A stretch of DNA of 64,000 nt. Origin: Streptomyces sp. cg36. Its GTDB lineage: Bacteria; Actinomycetota; Actinomycetes; Streptomycetales; Streptomycetaceae. Position 1 is the stretch's first letter; the number at the start of each line of letters is the position of its first letter. The notes beneath the pieces are model-generated. The model was not told the origin of the DNA. It worked only from the letters and a program-made list of their open reading frames with translations, and did no database searches. Below are positions 47,060-55,874 of the stretch, one piece after another. Position numbers and translations under genes: made by a program. The stretch spans positions 2,914,001 through 2,978,000 of the forward strand of contig NZ_CP163520.1 in NCBI RefSeq assembly GCF_041080675.1, read 5' to 3'.

Positions 47060-47821
47060 TCAGGTGCCGTAGCGCCGGTGGCGCGCCGCGTAGTCACGCA
47101 GGGCGCGCAGGAAGTCCACCTTGCGGAACGCGGGCCAGAAGACTTCACAGAAGTAGTACTCGGAGTGAGCGGACTGCCACAGCATGAAGCCGGAGAGCCG
47201 CTGTTCGCCGCTGGTGCGGATCACCAGGTCCGGGTCGGGCTGGCCGCGGGTGTAGAGGTGCTCCGAGATGTGGTCGACGTCGACGATTTCGGCCAGTTCC
47301 TCGAAGCTCGTGCCCTTGGACGCCGCGTCCAGGATGAGCGAGCGGACCGCGTCGGCGATCTCCTGGCGACCGCCGTAGCCGACGGCGACGTTGACCAGTA
47401 TCCCGCCGACGTCGTGGGTGGCCTGCTCGGCCTCCTTGAGCACGGACTGGGTGCGGCCGGGCAGCAGGTCCATCGTGCCGACGTGGTGGACGCGCCACCG
47501 CCCGTCCGCCGCCAGGTCGCGCACCACGCCCTCGATGATGCCCAGGAGCGGGACCAGTTCGTTGTCGGGCCGGTCCAGGTTGTCCGTGGAGAGCATCCAG
47601 AGCGTGACGACCTCGACGTCCGTCTCCGCGCACCAGCCGAGCAGCTCGTGGATCTTGCTGGCGCCGGCCTGGTGCCCCTGCTCGGGGCTGCCGCCGGACG
47701 CCTTCGCCCAGCGCCGGTTCCCGTCCAGGATGACACCGATGTGCTTGGGCACCTGGTCGTGGTCGAGGCGACCTTCCACCCGGCGTGCGTAGAGCCCGTA
47801 CACCAGGTCGCGCAAGTTCAC
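47060..47821 (-). CDS. Cis-prenyltransferase (isoprenyl diphosphate synthase)
   Basis: 253 residues of the UppS family, which extends allylic diphosphates with cis-isoprene units for lipid carriers. The catalytic Asp33 is in GVILDGNRRWA, and downstream come STDNLDRP, NVAVGYGGRQEI, and the conserved RTSGEQRLSGFMLWQSAHSEYYF (in pieces). The short GTG start at 47821 gives a normal length. Streptomyces have more than one cis-prenyltransferase; this one lacks a long N-terminus and could make either the C55 or a shorter product, so I give no symbol. Confidence 0.92.
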   Translation of the reverse strand: MNLRDLVYGLYARRVEGRLDHDQVPKHIGVILDGNRRWAKASGGSPEQGHQAGASKIHELLGWCAETDVEVVTLWMLSTDNLDRPDNELVPLLGIIEGVVRDLAADGRWRVHHVGTMDLLPGRTQSVLKEAEQATHDVGGILVNVAVGYGGRQEIADAVRSLILDAASKGTSFEELAEIVDVDHISEHLYTRGQPDPDLVIRTSGEQRLSGFMLWQSAHSEYYFCEVFWPAFRKVDFLRALRDYAARHRRYGT

Positions 47822-47956
47822 CGATTCCACCCTCTCGTTGCTTTCGGGGGCCGCCGCAGCGCCGCCCACGGCCGGGCCCCAGGGAAGGCACAGTACTGCG
47901 GACGGGTCACAGCGGCCCAACTCGGCCTGTCACAAGTCCGTGATAAGCAGGGAAAC

Positions 47957-49000
47957 GTGACTGAATCCCTCCCCCTCCACTACCTGGCCGCCGACGACCG
48001 CTACGACTCCATGGAGTACCGGCGGACCGGCCGCAGCGGTCTCAAGCTGCCCGCGCTCTCCCTGGGCCTGTGGCACAACTTCGGCGACGACCGGGCGCTC
48101 GACACGCAGCGCGCGATCCTGCGCCGCGCCTTCGACCTGGGCGTGACCCACTTCGACCTGGCCAACAACTACGGCCCCCCGCCGGGGTCGGCCGAGCTGA
48201 ACTTCGGGAAGATTTTCGGCCAGGACTTCCGGTCCCACCGGGCCGAGCTGATCATCTCGACGAAGGCCGGATATCTGATGCACCCCGGCCCGTACGGCGA
48301 ATGGGGCTCGCGCAAGTACCTGCTGTCCTCGCTCGACGCCTCGCTGGACCGCATGGGCCTCGACCACGTCGACATCTTCTACTCGCACCGCTTCGACCCG
48401 CACACCCCGCTGGAGGAGACGATGGGCGCGCTGGCGTCCGCCGTCCAGCAGGGCAAGGCGCTGTACGTGGGCGTCTCCTCGTACAACAGCGAGCAGACCG
48501 CCGAGGCGGCGCGGATCCTCAAGGAGATGGGCGTCCCGGCCCTGATCCACCAGCCGTCGTACTCGATGATCAACCGCTGGACCGAGGAGGACGGCCTGCT
48601 CGACACGCTGGAGCGGGCCGGCATGGGCTGCATCTCCTTCGTGCCGCTGGCCCAGGGGCTGCTCACCGACAAGTACCTCAAGGGCATCCCGGAGGGCTCG
48701 CGGGCCACCCAGGGCAAGTCGCTGGACCCGGGCCTGCTCAGCGACGAGGTGGTGCGCCGACTGGGCGGGCTGAACGACATCGCCGCCCGGCGCGGCCAGT
48801 CGCTGGCCCAGCTGGCGATCTCCTGGGTGCTGCGCGACCCGCGGATGACGTCGGCGCTGATCGGCGCGTCCAGCGTGCGCCAGCTGGAGGAGAACGTGGC
48901 GTCGCTCGCCGGACCGGCGCTGACGGCCGAGGAGTTGAAGGAGATCGACACCTTCGCCGTGGACACCGCGGGCACCAACATCTGGGCCGACCGCGGCTGA
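47957..49000 (+). CDS. Aldo/keto reductase (YghZ/MgrA-like)
   Basis: 347-residue TIM-barrel NADPH oxidoreductase. The catalytic residues appear in FDLANNYGPPPGSAE (Asp, Tyr), ISTKAGY (Lys) and DIFYSHRFDP (His), with the cofactor region IGASSVRQLEENV near the end. It is closest to the L-glyceraldehyde 3-phosphate reductase subgroup, which has the long GKIFGQDF insert. The start is GTG 47957 with AGGGAA upstream. It is divergent from the prenyltransferase gene. Confidence 0.92.
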   Translation: MTESLPLHYLAADDRYDSMEYRRTGRSGLKLPALSLGLWHNFGDDRALDTQRAILRRAFDLGVTHFDLANNYGPPPGSAELNFGKIFGQDFRSHRAELIISTKAGYLMHPGPYGEWGSRKYLLSSLDASLDRMGLDHVDIFYSHRFDPHTPLEETMGALASAVQQGKALYVGVSSYNSEQTAEAARILKEMGVPALIHQPSYSMINRWTEEDGLLDTLERAGMGCISFVPLAQGLLTDKYLKGIPEGSRATQGKSLDPGLLSDEVVRRLGGLNDIAARRGQSLAQLAISWVLRDPRMTSALIGASSVRQLEENVASLAGPALTAEELKEIDTFAVDTAGTNIWADRG

Positions 49001-49021
49001 GGGGAACCCCGGAAGAAAAAA

Positions 49022-49056
49022 CGGGCCGGTCCGTGGGGGGGATACGGACCGGCCCG
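49022..49056. terminator. 13-bp hairpin after aldo/keto reductase
   Basis: CGGGCCGGTCCGT pairs with ACGGACCGGCCCG around a G-rich nine-base loop, followed by a G-run and GTTTCC. Confidence 0.8.
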
Positions 49057-49230
49057 AGGGGGGGTTTCCACCATAACCCTTCGTAAGTGATGCTGGGTGC
49101 CACGGCGTGCCGGAACTACGCTCCGAAACCGCCCGGGCACCGCCCGGAGGCCGTCCGGGGCACCCCCCAAGGAGGACCCGGTGGCTCAACGCCTCATTGA
49201 CCGTGCAGGTCAGCGCCGTGCCACTGGGGT

Positions 49231-49596
49231 TCAGGCCGCGCTGCCGCGGGCCGACTTCACGTCCAGGATCCACTCCATGTGTGCCGCGCCCCACTCCCCC
49301 AGAGGGATGAGTGCCGTGTTGAGCGCCTGACCCCGCTCCGTCAGCGAGTACTCCACCCTCGGCGGCACCTCCTGGTAGACCTCGCGGTGGACGATGCCGT
49401 CCGCCTCCAGCTCGCGCAGCTGCTGGGCGAGGACCTTCTCGGTGATCCCCGCCACCCGGCGGCGCAGCGCCCCGAAGCGGTACGTGCCGTCGTGCAGCGC
49501 CCACAGGATCAGCGGTTTCCACTTGCCGCCGACGACGTCGACCGCCGCGTCCAGCCCGCAGTTGTAGCTGACGTCGCCCTTGCTGTGCCGGGCCAT
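49231..49596 (-). CDS. HxlR-family transcriptional regulator
   Basis: 121-residue winged-helix regulator. An N-terminal cysteine (SYNCGLDAAVDVVGGKWKPLILWAL, in pieces) precedes the HxlR recognition region FGALRRRVAGITEKVLAQQLRELEADGIV (in pieces) and EVPPRVEYSLTERG. HxlR members often respond to quinones or aldehydes through this Cys. The start is ATG 49596. It is convergent with the aldo/keto reductase, which is a plausible target. Confidence 0.92.
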   Translation of the reverse strand: MARHSKGDVSYNCGLDAAVDVVGGKWKPLILWALHDGTYRFGALRRRVAGITEKVLAQQLRELEADGIVHREVYQEVPPRVEYSLTERGQALNTALIPLGEWGAAHMEWILDVKSARGSAA

Positions 49597-49631
49597 GGCC
49601 CTCCCTCTGCCGTGCGTCCCTGTCGCTCCCC

Positions 49632-51137
49632 TCAACGCCTCAGCAGCACGATTCCGTCCCGCCGGGCGACGATCCGGTAGCCGTAGGCCCGTTCCGCCTT
49701 GCGCAGTTCGGCCTCCTGACGCTCCTTCGGGTACGGCCAGTAGCCCGGCGGGTAGGGCCAGGACTCGGCGGGCACCGGGTCGTAGACGATCCACCGGGCG
49801 GTCGGCGGCGGCACCGGCTCGCCCGTGTCGTACAGCCGCCAGTGCACCGGATAGGTCGGGAAGAGCACCACGTCGGTACGGGCGGTGAGCTGCGGCACCA
49901 GCCGGTTGGAGGCGGCCACGGTCGCCCCGTCCGGGATGCGGCGCAGCAGGTCGCGGGCGGCGGCGATGTGCGCGGTGGAGCGCCAGGTGGAGCGGTGGAC
50001 GAGCTGGGCGAGCGGGAAGGACGGGATCAGCGCGAGGGTGACGGCGGCGGTGGTGGCGAGGGAGGCGCGCACATGGCGCCGGGCGAGGGCGTCGCCCGCG
50101 CGGCGGTAGGGGGCGAGGGCGTCGGTGAGGGCGGCGAAGACGACCGGCATCAGCACGGCCGTGTAGTGGAACGAGGTGCCCCAGTGGAACGGGTTCTGGG
50201 AGAGCATCCGCCAGCCGAGCGTGGGCACGGCGATCCAGGCGAGCGGTGAGCGCAGCGCGATCAGCGCGGCCGGGGCGAAGACCAGCACCAGGGTGGTGGC
50301 CTTGACCTCCGGGCGCACCGCGTCGAGCGGGGCCATGGCGAGGGTGGCGAGCAGCGAGCCGTGGCCGGGTTCGAGGTTGGCGGCGTGGGCGTAGGTGCCG
50401 GCCGGGCTGAAGAACGGCATCAGCACCTTGAACTCCAGGGCGCTGCCCAGCAGTCCGGCGGCGGCGGTGGCCAGGCCCAGGGTGCGCCGGCCCTGCCAGG
50501 CGACGTACCCGCCGATCGCGGCGAGGGTCAGCCCCAGGTCCTCCTTGACCAGGAGCAGGGGGGCGCCGAGCGCGACCGCGAGCCGCCAGCGCCGCAGCGC
50601 CAGCGCCTCCAGGGCGAAGGAGACGAGCGGGACGGCGAAGCACACCTCGTGGAAGTCGAACGCCACGGCGGAGGCGATGCCCCAGCTCAGCCCGTATCCG
50701 AAGGCGATCACATGGGCGGCGCGACGGCCCAGCACCCGGTGGGCCCGGCGGGCGAGCGGGACGACGGCGAGGGCGAGCAGCGCGGCCTGGGCGACGAGCA
50801 GGGTGTACGGGGTCGGGGCGAGCCGGTAGAGGGGGGCGAGGACGGCCAGCACCGGGTGGAAGTGGTCGCCGAGGAGGTTGAACCCCTCGCCGCGCAACGG
50901 GGCGACGGGGGCGCGCAGTTGGGCGTACGCCTTGACGGCCTGCTCGAAGATGCCGAGGTCGTAGCCGGTGGTACGGATCAGGGCCTGGCGGCGGACGCCG
51001 ACCGCGGCGTAGAGCAGGAAGAGCACGGCGGCCCACCCCCACCACAGCAGGGCGGGCCGTTCCGTACGGGGGGCGGGGGCGGCGGGCCGTGGCCGCCGCA
51101 CCTCCACCACGTTGTCAATTGTCCGCATCCGGTCCAT
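49632..51137 (-). CDS. DUF2079 integral membrane protein
   Basis: 501 residues with about ten hydrophobic helices. DUF2079 hallmarks are the early TGYDLGIFEQAV and LLGDHFHPVLAVLAPLY segments and the later VKEDLGL and HFHPV-like acidic/histidine motifs, resembling the GT-C fold of lipid-linked glycosyltransferases. The C-terminal part is an extracytoplasmic domain (TVAASNRLVPQLTAR, YPVHWRLYD). Likely a membrane glycosyltransferase, unproven. ATG 51137; an ATG at 51128 is an alternative. Confidence 0.87.
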   Translation of the reverse strand: MDRMRTIDNVVEVRRPRPAAPAPRTERPALLWWGWAAVLFLLYAAVGVRRQALIRTTGYDLGIFEQAVKAYAQLRAPVAPLRGEGFNLLGDHFHPVLAVLAPLYRLAPTPYTLLVAQAALLALAVVPLARRAHRVLGRRAAHVIAFGYGLSWGIASAVAFDFHEVCFAVPLVSFALEALALRRWRLAVALGAPLLLVKEDLGLTLAAIGGYVAWQGRRTLGLATAAAGLLGSALEFKVLMPFFSPAGTYAHAANLEPGHGSLLATLAMAPLDAVRPEVKATTLVLVFAPAALIALRSPLAWIAVPTLGWRMLSQNPFHWGTSFHYTAVLMPVVFAALTDALAPYRRAGDALARRHVRASLATTAAVTLALIPSFPLAQLVHRSTWRSTAHIAAARDLLRRIPDGATVAASNRLVPQLTARTDVVLFPTYPVHWRLYDTGEPVPPPTARWIVYDPVPAESWPYPPGYWPYPKERQEAELRKAERAYGYRIVARRDGIVLLRR

Positions 51138-51157
51138 ATGTCCGGATGCTAGGCCGT

Positions 51158-51952
51158 TCAGCCGTGCCGCAGCGGCTTCCTGGCCTCGATCAGGAACCGT
51201 GTCGTGTGCGCGACGAAGGGCCCCTCGGCGCGGATCTGCCCGTCCAGCTCCTTGAGCCGGTCGAGGTACTCCTCGACCGTGAAGCCCGGCACCATCCAGA
51301 CGACCTTGCGCAGGAAGTACACGACGGCCCCGATGTCGTGGAACTCCGTGCGCAGCTTCTCCAGGCGCAGTTCGGCCACCTGGAGCCCGGCGGCCTCGGC
51401 CTCCGAGCGCGCCCGGCCCGGGTCGCGCCGGCCGCGCACATCGGCGGACTGCGGACCCAGGAAGTACTCGACCAGCTCGAACACACTGGCGGGTCCGACC
51501 TGTTGGGAGAAGTAGCTGCCGCCCGGAGTGAGCACCCGGGCGATCTCCGACCACCAGGTGTGCACCGGATGGCGGCTGGTGACCAGGTCGAACGCCCCGT
51601 CCGCGAACGGCAGCGGCGGCTCGTCGGCGTCGGCCACCACCGCCACGCCGCGCGGGTGCAGCAGGGCGGTGGCCCGGGCGGCGTTCGGCGGCCAGCCCTC
51701 GGTGGCGACCGCCAGCGGCGGCAGCTGCGGGACGGCCGCCAGGACCTCGCCGCCGCCGGTCTGCACGTCCAGGGCGGCCGTGGCCCGGCCCCAGCGCGCC
51801 GCCATGGCACGGGCGTACCCCCAGGACGGGCGCTCCTCGGTGGCCCGGCCGTCCAGCCAGGAGAAGTCCCAGCCGTCCACCGGGGCGGACGCGGCCTCGT
51901 CGATCAGGTCTTCGAAGGTGCGGTTGTTGTGGTTACGGATGCTTTGCGCCAT
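51158..51952 (-). CDS. Class I SAM-dependent methyltransferase
   Basis: 264 residues with a Rossmann methyltransferase core: a degenerate motif I ALDVQTGGGEVLA, the second-strand acidic region VVADADEPPLPFADGAFDLVTSRH (in pieces) and a post-core IARVLTPGGSYFSQQ. The substrate is unknown. The start is ATG 51952. It lies 21 bases upstream of the DUF2079 gene on the same strand. Confidence 0.88.
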   Translation of the reverse strand: MAQSIRNHNNRTFEDLIDEAASAPVDGWDFSWLDGRATEERPSWGYARAMAARWGRATAALDVQTGGGEVLAAVPQLPPLAVATEGWPPNAARATALLHPRGVAVVADADEPPLPFADGAFDLVTSRHPVHTWWSEIARVLTPGGSYFSQQVGPASVFELVEYFLGPQSADVRGRRDPGRARSEAEAAGLQVAELRLEKLRTEFHDIGAVVYFLRKVVWMVPGFTVEEYLDRLKELDGQIRAEGPFVAHTTRFLIEARKPLRHG

Positions 51953-51963
51953 ATCAGGTGACC

Positions 51964-52671
51964 CTACGCGCCTTGTGCGGCCAGACCGCCGAGGAGCAGC
52001 CCGACGAACGCGCCGCCGATCATGAAGGGGCCGAACGGGATGGCCGTGCGCCGCCCGGCGCGCCGCACCGCGACGAGCGCGAGACCGTACCCCGCGCCGA
52101 GCGCGAAACCCGCGAACGCGCCGGTGAACAGGACGGCCCAGCCGTACCAGCCGAGCGCCACGCCGAGGCCGACGGCGAGCTTGACGTCACCGAAACCGAG
52201 CCCGGCCGGGTGAATCAGGAAGAGCACGAAGTAGGAGCCGCCCAGGGCGAGTCCGCCGAGCAGGGCGTGGCGCCAGGACCCGGCGTGCTCCGGCACCAGG
52301 GCGGCGCCGCCCAGGAGCGCGGCGGCGGCCCCGGCGAGCGGGAGCGTCAGCACGTCCGGCAGCCGCCGGACCCGTACGTCCACGGCCGCCAGCAGTCCGG
52401 CGGGCGCCACGAGCAGCAGCCAGACGGCGAGTTCGGGGCGCGGCCCGGTGGCGGCGGCCAGCGCGGCGCACGCGGCGCCGGCCAGCGCCGGGGCCAGCCC
52501 GCTCTGCCCGCAGAGCCGCCCGCCCAGCCAGCCGGTGAGCGGATGCCCGGCCGGACACGCCGTCCGCCACTCCTCGCCCGGCTCCACGGCGAGCCGGTGC
52601 GCGGCGCGCGGCAGCAGCCGCCCGAGGGCGGCTCCCCAGACGGCGGCGAACAGTACGAGCACGGCCTGCAC
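51964..52671 (-). CDS. Type IV prepilin peptidase (A24 family)
   Basis: 235-residue membrane protein with about seven helices and the two catalytic aspartates of A24 aspartic proteases in AAVDVRVRRLPD and GFGDVKLAVG. A short cysteine-containing loop (TACPAGHPLTG, RLCGQSG) replaces the full N-methylase domain, as in Tad-type TadV/CpaA. It should cleave the leader of the Flp and TadE/TadG pseudopilins of the operon at 53.9-64 kb. The GTG start at 52671 is 55 bases from the divergent DUF192 gene. Confidence 0.9.
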   Translation of the reverse strand: MQAVLVLFAAVWGAALGRLLPRAAHRLAVEPGEEWRTACPAGHPLTGWLGGRLCGQSGLAPALAGAACAALAAATGPRPELAVWLLLVAPAGLLAAVDVRVRRLPDVLTLPLAGAAAALLGGAALVPEHAGSWRHALLGGLALGGSYFVLFLIHPAGLGFGDVKLAVGLGVALGWYGWAVLFTGAFAGFALGAGYGLALVAVRRAGRRTAIPFGPFMIGGAFVGLLLGGLAAQGA

Positions 52672-52726
52672 GCCCGGCAGGTTACCGGGGCCCGCGTCCG
52701 GCGGGCGCGCTCGGTACGGTGGACCC

Positions 52727-53086
52727 ATGGGGCGATGGGCGGACGGGCGCGGGGAGTTGCGGGTCGAGGGGGGTGCGGCCGTCCCGCTGGAGATCGCCGC
52801 CTCGTACCGGGCGCGCTCGCGCGGGCTGCTCGGGCGGGACGGGATCGAGGGGGCGATCCTGCTCAGCCCCGCCTCCTCGGTCCACACGTTCCGGATGCGC
52901 TTCCCCATCGACGTGGCCTATCTGGACCGCCGGATGGGTGTCCTCGCGCTCCACACCGTGGTCCCCGGCCGCCTCACCGCGCCGCGCTTCGGGGCCCGCC
53001 ACGTGCTGGAGGCGGAGGCGGGCGCGATGGGGGCGTGGGGGCTGCGGCGGGGGGCGCGGGTCGAGGTGCGGGTCTGCCAGAACTAG
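52727..53086 (+). CDS. DUF192 family protein
   Basis: 119 residues with the DUF192 core: ASYRARSRGLLGRDGI, HTFRMRFPIDVAYLD and ARHVLEAEAGAMGAWGLRRG. There is no signal peptide. The family is unassigned but repeatedly found beside prepilin peptidase and Tad genes in Actinobacteria, as here. The ATG at 52727 is used. Confidence 0.85.
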   Translation: MGRWADGRGELRVEGGAAVPLEIAASYRARSRGLLGRDGIEGAILLSPASSVHTFRMRFPIDVAYLDRRMGVLALHTVVPGRLTAPRFGARHVLEAEAGAMGAWGLRRGARVEVRVCQN

Positions 53087-53198
53087 CCTTGCGACCCCCG
53101 CGCACGCCTGCCTACGATCATCGGACGGCATCGCGCGTTGGTCACCGGCCGGGTGAGCGTGGAGGTGCCCGTGAGATGCCCGTTGGAGGCATTCCACC

Positions 53199-53585
53199 GT
53201 GTCAGTGCAGCTGAACCACACCATCATCCACTCCCGGGACAACCGGGCCTCCGCCGAGTTCCTGGCGGACGTACTGGGCCTGCGGGTCGGCGACGAGTGG
53301 GGGCCGTTCATCCCCGTCGAGACCGCCAACGGCGTCACCCTGGACTTCGCCACCGGTGACCCCGACAAGATCGTCCCGCAGCACTACGCGTTCCTCGTCA
53401 CCGAGGACGAGTTCGACGTGGGCTTCGACAAGATCAAGCAGTGGGCCGTGCCGTACTTCGCGGACCCGCACATGAAGCGGCCCAACGAGATCAACCACAA
53501 CGACGGGGGCCGGGGCGTCTACTTCCTGGACCCGTCGGGCCACGCGATGGAAATGATCACGCGGCCGTACGGCGGCGGGGCGTAG
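53199..53585 (+). CDS. VOC/glyoxalase-family protein
   Basis: 128-residue vicinal oxygen chelate protein with two beta-alpha-beta-beta-beta halves. Possible metal ligands lie in VQLNHTIIHSRD, QHYAFLV and RGVYFLDPSGHAMEMI. The subgroup with this C-terminus includes ring-cleavage dioxygenase-like and resistance proteins; no specific function can be read. The start is GTG 53199. Confidence 0.9.
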   Translation: MSVQLNHTIIHSRDNRASAEFLADVLGLRVGDEWGPFIPVETANGVTLDFATGDPDKIVPQHYAFLVTEDEFDVGFDKIKQWAVPYFADPHMKRPNEINHNDGGRGVYFLDPSGHAMEMITRPYGGGA

Positions 53586-53889
53586 GGGCCCGACGCCGCG
53601 AAGCCCCAGGGGGCGGCCCGCACCGGTCCGGTGCGGGCCGCCCCCCGTCCCGTTCCGGCCGCCTGCCGCGCGCCCGACCGCCCGACCCGGCTGCCCGCAG
53701 CGGCCCGGCCGCGGCGCATGCGCTTTTTTCCAATACGGTCGCGGGCCGCCCTGGCAGGCTCTGTGGTGCGCGGGGACGTCACCACCCGACGGTGGGCGTT
53801 GACGGGGGCCCGCGCACATACGGGGCCCGGCCGGCCGCACCTCCACCCGGCCGGCCGGGCCACCACCACGGGGGCGCCGGGGTCCGGCC
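53586..53889. other. Convergent intergenic region
   Basis: 304 bases between the VOC and OmpA-family stops. A hairpin (53609-53645) is the only clear signal; a short T-run at 53723-53728 is too far from it to belong to the same terminator. Confidence 0.5.
53609..53645. terminator. 16-bp hairpin after VOC gene
   Basis: GGGGGCGGCCCGCACC pairs with GGTGCGGGCCGCCCCC around GGTCC. Confidence 0.85.
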
Positions 53890-54534
53890 TCAGCCGCCCG
53901 CGCCCCGCGGGAACGACACCTCCACGCGGCGGTTCTTGCGCCGGCCGTCCTCCGAGGAGTTGTCCGCGATCGGGTAGTCCTCCGCGTAGCCCCGGATGTC
54001 GAAGGTGACGGACCCGCCGACCGCCTGCGCCAGCTGCCCCTGCACCGCGTCGGCGCGCTGCTTTGACAGCACCAGGCCGTGCTCGTGCGTACCGAGGTTG
54101 TCGGTGAACCCGAAGACCCGCACGTTGGTGGCCCGCTGCTTCTTGACCTCCTCGGCGATGGCCCGGATCCGGCCGCTCGCCTCGGGCGAGAGCGCGGCGC
54201 TGTCCTTGCCGAACAGCACCTCGGCCTGGAGCGCGAAGGAGATGTCGGCGTTGGTGTCCGAGCGGCGCTCCTCGCCGCCCATGTCCTCCACCACCGACTT
54301 GATGTCGATCACGCGGGGTGCCGCCAGCGTCGCCCCGTCGGAGAGCTTCAGCCCCGGCGCGCCGGCGTCGACCCGGACCGGCGGACTGGCGGCGGGGACG
54401 GCGGTCGGGTCGGGGTCGTCGGCGACGGCACCGGGGGCGGGGCCGAGGACGAACACCCCGGTGACCAGGGCCGCGGCGACCAGGGCGCGGCGGGGACGGG
54501 GGCGGCGGCTGCGCGCGGGCAGGGGGCTGCTCAT
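53890..54534 (-). CDS. Exported OmpA-family peptidoglycan-binding protein
   Basis: 214 residues. A signal peptide (basic RSRRPRPRR, hydrophobic LVAAALVTGVFVLG, cleavage near AVADD) is followed by a spacer and an OmpA_C domain (about 105-210: EVLFGKDSAALSPEASGRIR, VRVFGFTDNLGTHEHGLVLSKQRADAV, in pieces, IRGYAEDYPIADNSSEDGRRKNRRVEV, in pieces). Such domains bind diaminopimelate in peptidoglycan. It is the last gene of the Tad operon and may anchor the pilus machine in the wall. Confidence 0.9.
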   Translation of the reverse strand: MSSPLPARSRRPRPRRALVAAALVTGVFVLGPAPGAVADDPDPTAVPAASPPVRVDAGAPGLKLSDGATLAAPRVIDIKSVVEDMGGEERRSDTNADISFALQAEVLFGKDSAALSPEASGRIRAIAEEVKKQRATNVRVFGFTDNLGTHEHGLVLSKQRADAVQGQLAQAVGGSVTFDIRGYAEDYPIADNSSEDGRRKNRRVEVSFPRGAGG

Positions 54535-54547
54535 GGGGGTGACCGCC

Positions 54548-55138
54548 TCAGCCCGAGATCTTGATGGTGGCGGTGGGCATGGTGGGGAGCTGGAAGTCGA
54601 CGTCGCTGACACTGGCGGGCGGCGCCGGGAACTGGGCGTAGAAGGGGGTCTCCTGGCCCGCGGCGATCCCCATCGTGAACTGCGAGCACAGACACCGGCC
54701 GTCGGTGTCGCGCAGGATCAGATAGCGCTTCTTGCCCGCCTTGTCGACGAGCGCCGCGCCCGCCATCGAGGCGCCGTTGTTGCGCAGCTCCTGCTCGGTG
54801 CCCTGCCAGCCGGGCGCGGAGAACGCGTCCTTGGAGCCGTTCTTCACCAGGCCCTCGACGGTGACGAACCCTCCGGCGTCCCGCTTGGCCGAGTTGATCA
54901 CCACCTCGATGCCGCCGGCGCCGCTGATGGTCGCGAGGACCTCGGTGCTCTGGGTGGAGGGGGCGCTCCCCCGGGACTTGGCCCCGCCCGAGCCCGCCGG
55001 AGCGGTGGAGGCGTGGTCGGCGCCCTTCTTCCCGCCCCCGCCGTCTCCCCCGCAGGCGGTCAGGGTGAGCGTCAGGGCGGCGGCAGCGGCGGCGACCACC
55101 AAGCCTCTCGTCCGCGCCCTGGTCTTGGCCTGGTCCAT
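54548..55138 (-). CDS. Lipoprotein of the Tad operon
   Basis: 196-residue secreted lipoprotein. The lipobox is LTAC with Cys about 29 after an Ala/Leu-rich core, followed by a Gly/Ser/Lys linker and a C-terminal beta-rich domain (EVVINSAKRDAGGFVTVEGLV, in pieces, GRCLCSQFTMGI, DVDFQLPTMPTATIKISG). I do not recognise a named family. It lies 13 bases upstream of the OmpA-family gene, so both are probably wall/membrane accessories of the pilus. Confidence 0.85.
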   Translation of the reverse strand: MDQAKTRARTRGLVVAAAAAALTLTLTACGGDGGGGKKGADHASTAPAGSGGAKSRGSAPSTQSTEVLATISGAGGIEVVINSAKRDAGGFVTVEGLVKNGSKDAFSAPGWQGTEQELRNNGASMAGAALVDKAGKKRYLILRDTDGRCLCSQFTMGIAAGQETPFYAQFPAPPASVSDVDFQLPTMPTATIKISG

Positions 55139-55166
55139 GAGTGAGCCCTCTCGATCCTTCGTACGC

Positions 55167-55874
55167 TTAACGGTCGGCCAGCTGGACGGAGAACAGGTCG
55201 GACGCCTTCGGCAGCAGGTCGAGGTGGAGCGGGTCGATCTCGAAGTCCCGCCCGTCGCAGAGGAGCCGGTAGGTCTTCTGCTCGCCCCCGGGCCCGCCCG
55301 GCCCCGGCGTCCCGCCCGGGTCCGGCGTGCCCCCGGGGTCCCCGGTCTGCCCGGGGTCCGGCGTGTCCCCGGGTCCGCCCGTCCGGTCCTCGGGCAGATG
55401 GCAGCGCGGTACGACCACGGCGGTCGCCTTGGCCTTGCCCCGGTGGTCCTGGGTGGCGGGGATGACGGACCTGCCCGCCGTCCGGTCGGTCACCACGCTC
55501 ACCGTGTAGGTCGGCTCGGGCCGGAAGTCGAGGTCGCAGCTCTCGGCGGTGGCGTCGTTGCGCGCCGCGAGGTCGGACGCGGCGGTGCAGGAGTCGTGCG
55601 GGAGCAGTCCGCTCGCGTCGCCGTCGAGGAGCTTGCGCCAGCGCTCGGCGTCGAAGGTGTCCATCAGGCCGTCCCGCAGCCGGTCCCGGAAGTCCTGGGC
55701 CGCGGCGAGGGCCGCCGCGTCGGCCGCGGTGCCCGCCTCGTTGCGCACCATCGCGGCCTGCGCCACGGCGAAGTACGCGAACGCGAGGAAGAGCAGGGCC
55801 GCGATCGCGGTGATGTAGAGGGGGAACGCCTGGCCCCGGTCCCCGCCCGGGCGGCGGGCGGGGCGCCGGGTCAG
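55167..55874 (-). CDS. TadG/TadE-like pilus assembly protein with non-standard start
   Basis: 235 residues in the TadG-like pattern: a basic GGDRGQAFPLYITA leader with a membrane segment (AIAALLFLAFAYFAVAQAAM), then an exported domain (RNEAGTAADAAALAAAQDF), a Pro/Gly/Thr linker near GGTPDPGGTPGPGG and a C-terminal CDGRDFEIDPL region. No ATG, GTG or TTG precedes the membrane segment in frame. The best start is CTG at 55874, overlapping the pilin stop as CTGA, which implies a rare start with translational coupling. Confidence 0.78.
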   Translation of the reverse strand: MTRRPARRPGGDRGQAFPLYITAIAALLFLAFAYFAVAQAAMVRNEAGTAADAAALAAAQDFRDRLRDGLMDTFDAERWRKLLDGDASGLLPHDSCTAASDLAARNDATAESCDLDFRPEPTYTVSVVTDRTAGRSVIPATQDHRGKAKATAVVVPRCHLPEDRTGGPGDTPDPGQTGDPGGTPDPGGTPGPGGPGGEQKTYRLLCDGRDFEIDPLHLDLLPKASDLFSVQLADR

